64,000 bases of DNA from Sphingorhabdus sp. (GTDB lineage: Bacteria > Pseudomonadota > Alphaproteobacteria > Sphingomonadales > Sphingomonadaceae): NCBI RefSeq assembly GCF_023910635.1, contig NZ_JAAVVZ010000013.1:1-64000 (forward strand). The letters are read 5' to 3'. A program made the position numbers and the translations under genes. Positions 62,627-64,000 of this stretch are shown here, piece after piece. How positions within the stretch are numbered: position 1 is the first letter of the stretch; the number at the start of each line of letters is the position of its first letter. Under the pieces are notes generated by a model that saw nothing but the letters and a program-made list of their open reading frames with translations, had not been told where the DNA came from and ran no database searches.

Positions 62627-62663
62627 CTAACGCATCTGGGCGGTGCATAATAGAAAGGCAAGT

Positions 62664-63812
62664 ATGGCGGCGGTTCGCATCCTGCATTTGCATAGCAGCT
62701 TTGATTTAGGTGATCAGGAATCGCGCACGGTTCGCCTGATGAACCATTTTGGCAATCAAGCCGAACATACGGTTTTGTCGGCTGTTCGCGATGCCTTTGG
62801 CGCGGCGGACATGATTGATCGGCGGGTGAAGGTCAGCTTTCCCAAAGACGCAGCGCCTGCGCTCGCCGGAATGCCCGGCATGGGCCGCTATCGCCGCTTG
62901 GCCAGCTATATGAAGAAATTTCACCTCGTGCTCAGTTACAATTTCGGTGCGATAGACGGGGTCATGGCGCATACCTTGTTTACACGCAGCATGAAATTGC
63001 CGCCGTTGATTCATCATGAGGACGGATTTGAGCATGATGAGGTTGATCGGCTGAAATGGAACCGCAATTGGTTCCGCAATATTGCGCTGCAACGGTCTGA
63101 CGCGCTTGTCGTGCCATCCAAAACGCTTGAACATATTGCCCGCAATGTCTGGCATCAGCCGCTGGAAAAAATCGCCCGCTTTCCCAACGGGATTGATACC
63201 GAACATTATAACCGCCGTCCGCAACGCGGCTCTTTTCCGGGGTTCCAAAAACGGGACGGCGACATTGTTGTCGGCACGATTGCCGATCTGCGCACCGTTA
63301 AGAATGTGCCCCGGCTATTGCGCGCGGTCGCGGCGGCTGGCCCGAATATCCGGCTTGCCATTGTCGGCGAAGGGCCGGATCGCGATGTGATTATATCGGA
63401 GGCAAAGCGGCTTGGTATCGCCGACCGCGTGATGATGCCTGGATATTTGCGTGACCCGGCGCGCTACATTCGGCTTTTCGACATTTTTGCTTTGTCCTCG
63501 GATAGCGAACAATATCCCGTTTCATTGGTTGAAGCGATGACCAGCGCGCTGCCCATTGTGTCGACGGACGTAGGCGATGTCCGCACTATTGTTGCGCGCG
63601 AGAACCGGCCCTTTATCGTTGCACGCGCTGATGAGGACGCGCTGGCTTTGGCTATCGCTAGCTTGGCAAAAGATGCGGCACTGCGTGAAACATTGGGCGC
63701 TGCAAACCGCTTATTGGCCTGTTCTCAATATGATGAGGAAACGATGTTCGCGCGGTATCGGCAGCTTTATGGTTCTGCCATGAAACGCGCTGATTTTGCG
63801 CGACAAAGCTAG
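62664..63812 (+). CDS. Glycosyltransferase family 4 protein
   Basis: A 382-residue GT-B enzyme: N-terminal acceptor domain (RILHLHSSFDLGDQESRT), FPNGIDTEHYNRRPQ, GTIADLRTVKNVPRLLRAVA, and the donor motif SSDSEQYPVSLVEAMTSALP (E-x7-E). Its sugar and acceptor are unknown. AGAAAGGCAAGT precedes ATG 62664. Confidence 0.9.
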   Translation: MAAVRILHLHSSFDLGDQESRTVRLMNHFGNQAEHTVLSAVRDAFGAADMIDRRVKVSFPKDAAPALAGMPGMGRYRRLASYMKKFHLVLSYNFGAIDGVMAHTLFTRSMKLPPLIHHEDGFEHDEVDRLKWNRNWFRNIALQRSDALVVPSKTLEHIARNVWHQPLEKIARFPNGIDTEHYNRRPQRGSFPGFQKRDGDIVVGTIADLRTVKNVPRLLRAVAAAGPNIRLAIVGEGPDRDVIISEAKRLGIADRVMMPGYLRDPARYIRLFDIFALSSDSEQYPVSLVEAMTSALPIVSTDVGDVRTIVARENRPFIVARADEDALALAIASLAKDAALRETLGAANRLLACSQYDEETMFARYRQLYGSAMKRADFARQS

Positions 63813-63884
63813 ATATTTACGATAGCGCAAAATGAGAGAAGCGCACGAAACTGTGCTTTGACGCGCATTTTAGGGGTAGTATTT

Positions 63885-64000
63885 GTGTTCAAGGGTCTGA
63901 AACCCATTATCTATGGTGGCCGCGAAGTATGGCCATTGGTCGAAGGCGGCAAGGGCGTTGCGGCGACCAATCATGCAAGTTCTGGCGCGTGGGCGGCGGC
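63885..64000 (+). CDS. Nitronate monooxygenase-like protein (5' end only)
   Basis: The first 38 codons of a gene cut by the window end. GTG 63885 follows AGGGGTAG. The product starts VFKGLKPIIYGGREVWPLVE and continues GGKGVAATNHASSGAWAAA, as in FMN-dependent nitronate monooxygenase/2-nitropropane dioxygenase proteins. Only the N-terminus is seen. Confidence 0.75.
   Translation, partial: MFKGLKPIIYGGREVWPLVEGGKGVAATNHASSGAWAA

Overview
The window looks like a chromosomal segment of an alphaproteobacterium of the Sphingomonadales (Sphingomonadaceae type). The evidence is the style of the core genes (rpmH-rnpA-yidD-yidC-yihA order, the DNA repair exonuclease/ligase pair, DUF1489, DUF2849, ABA4-like protein), a TonB-dependent receptor paired with a tryptophan-halogenase-like flavoprotein, and intergenic repeats of the CCCCTCCCGC/GCGGGAGGGG kind. 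No database search was possible, so the genus is not assigned.

Bases 1-29,480 are a patchwork accessory region. From the left it holds the 3' remnant of a type ISP restriction-modification gene, a CHASE2 receptor with degenerate GGDEF/EAL domains followed by an unannotated 32-residue ORF with its own promoter and terminator, an M20 peptidase, a carotenoid/phytoene desaturase, an HWE histidine kinase, a LysR-sterol-desaturase-membrane-protein group, a small secreted protein and a heptahelical-type membrane protein. Next comes a beta-glucan (laminarin-type) utilisation locus at 12.6-24.5 kb: halogenase-like flavoprotein, TonB-dependent receptor, GH16 lipoprotein, LacI regulator, two MFS transporters and a GH3 beta-glucosidase. 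Copies of a TGTGAACG-type operator lie before the receptor and before the GH3 gene. A CPA2 antiporter, an IS3 remnant and a decayed zinc-limitation locus (MerC protein, Zur-like box, truncated COG0523 GTPase, DUF1826 protein) follow.

The most striking signal is a family of small TA-flanked inverted-repeat elements (MITE-like, IS630/mariner-type target) scattered through 3-29.5 kb. Two full copies are both 263 bp and flanked by TA duplications. Removing them on paper with one TA restores two broken genes exactly in frame: an exported superoxide dismutase (28,119-29,133) and the C-terminus of the desaturase (4,566-6,456). A 54-bp copy sits in the TA of a TAA stop codon; because both element ends begin with GGG after the TA, the stop is re-created as TAG. 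Another end forms the stop codon of the LysR gene. The interiors of the two full copies fold into the same nested hairpins, with paired changes on both arms.

Bases 29,480-64,000 are ordinary core genome with dense, often overlapping genes: DNA repair ligase operon, smc, DsbA-type oxidoreductases, mutY, nudC, mgtE, pdxH, dnaJ-like, fabI, aroC, the rpmH-rnpA-yidD-yidC-yihA operon, an assimilatory sulfate-reduction operon (cobA-DUF2849-cysI-DUF934-cysH), selO, a glycosyltransferase and the start of a nitronate-monooxygenase-like gene cut by the window end. No tRNA, rRNA, CRISPR array or intact transposase was recognised.
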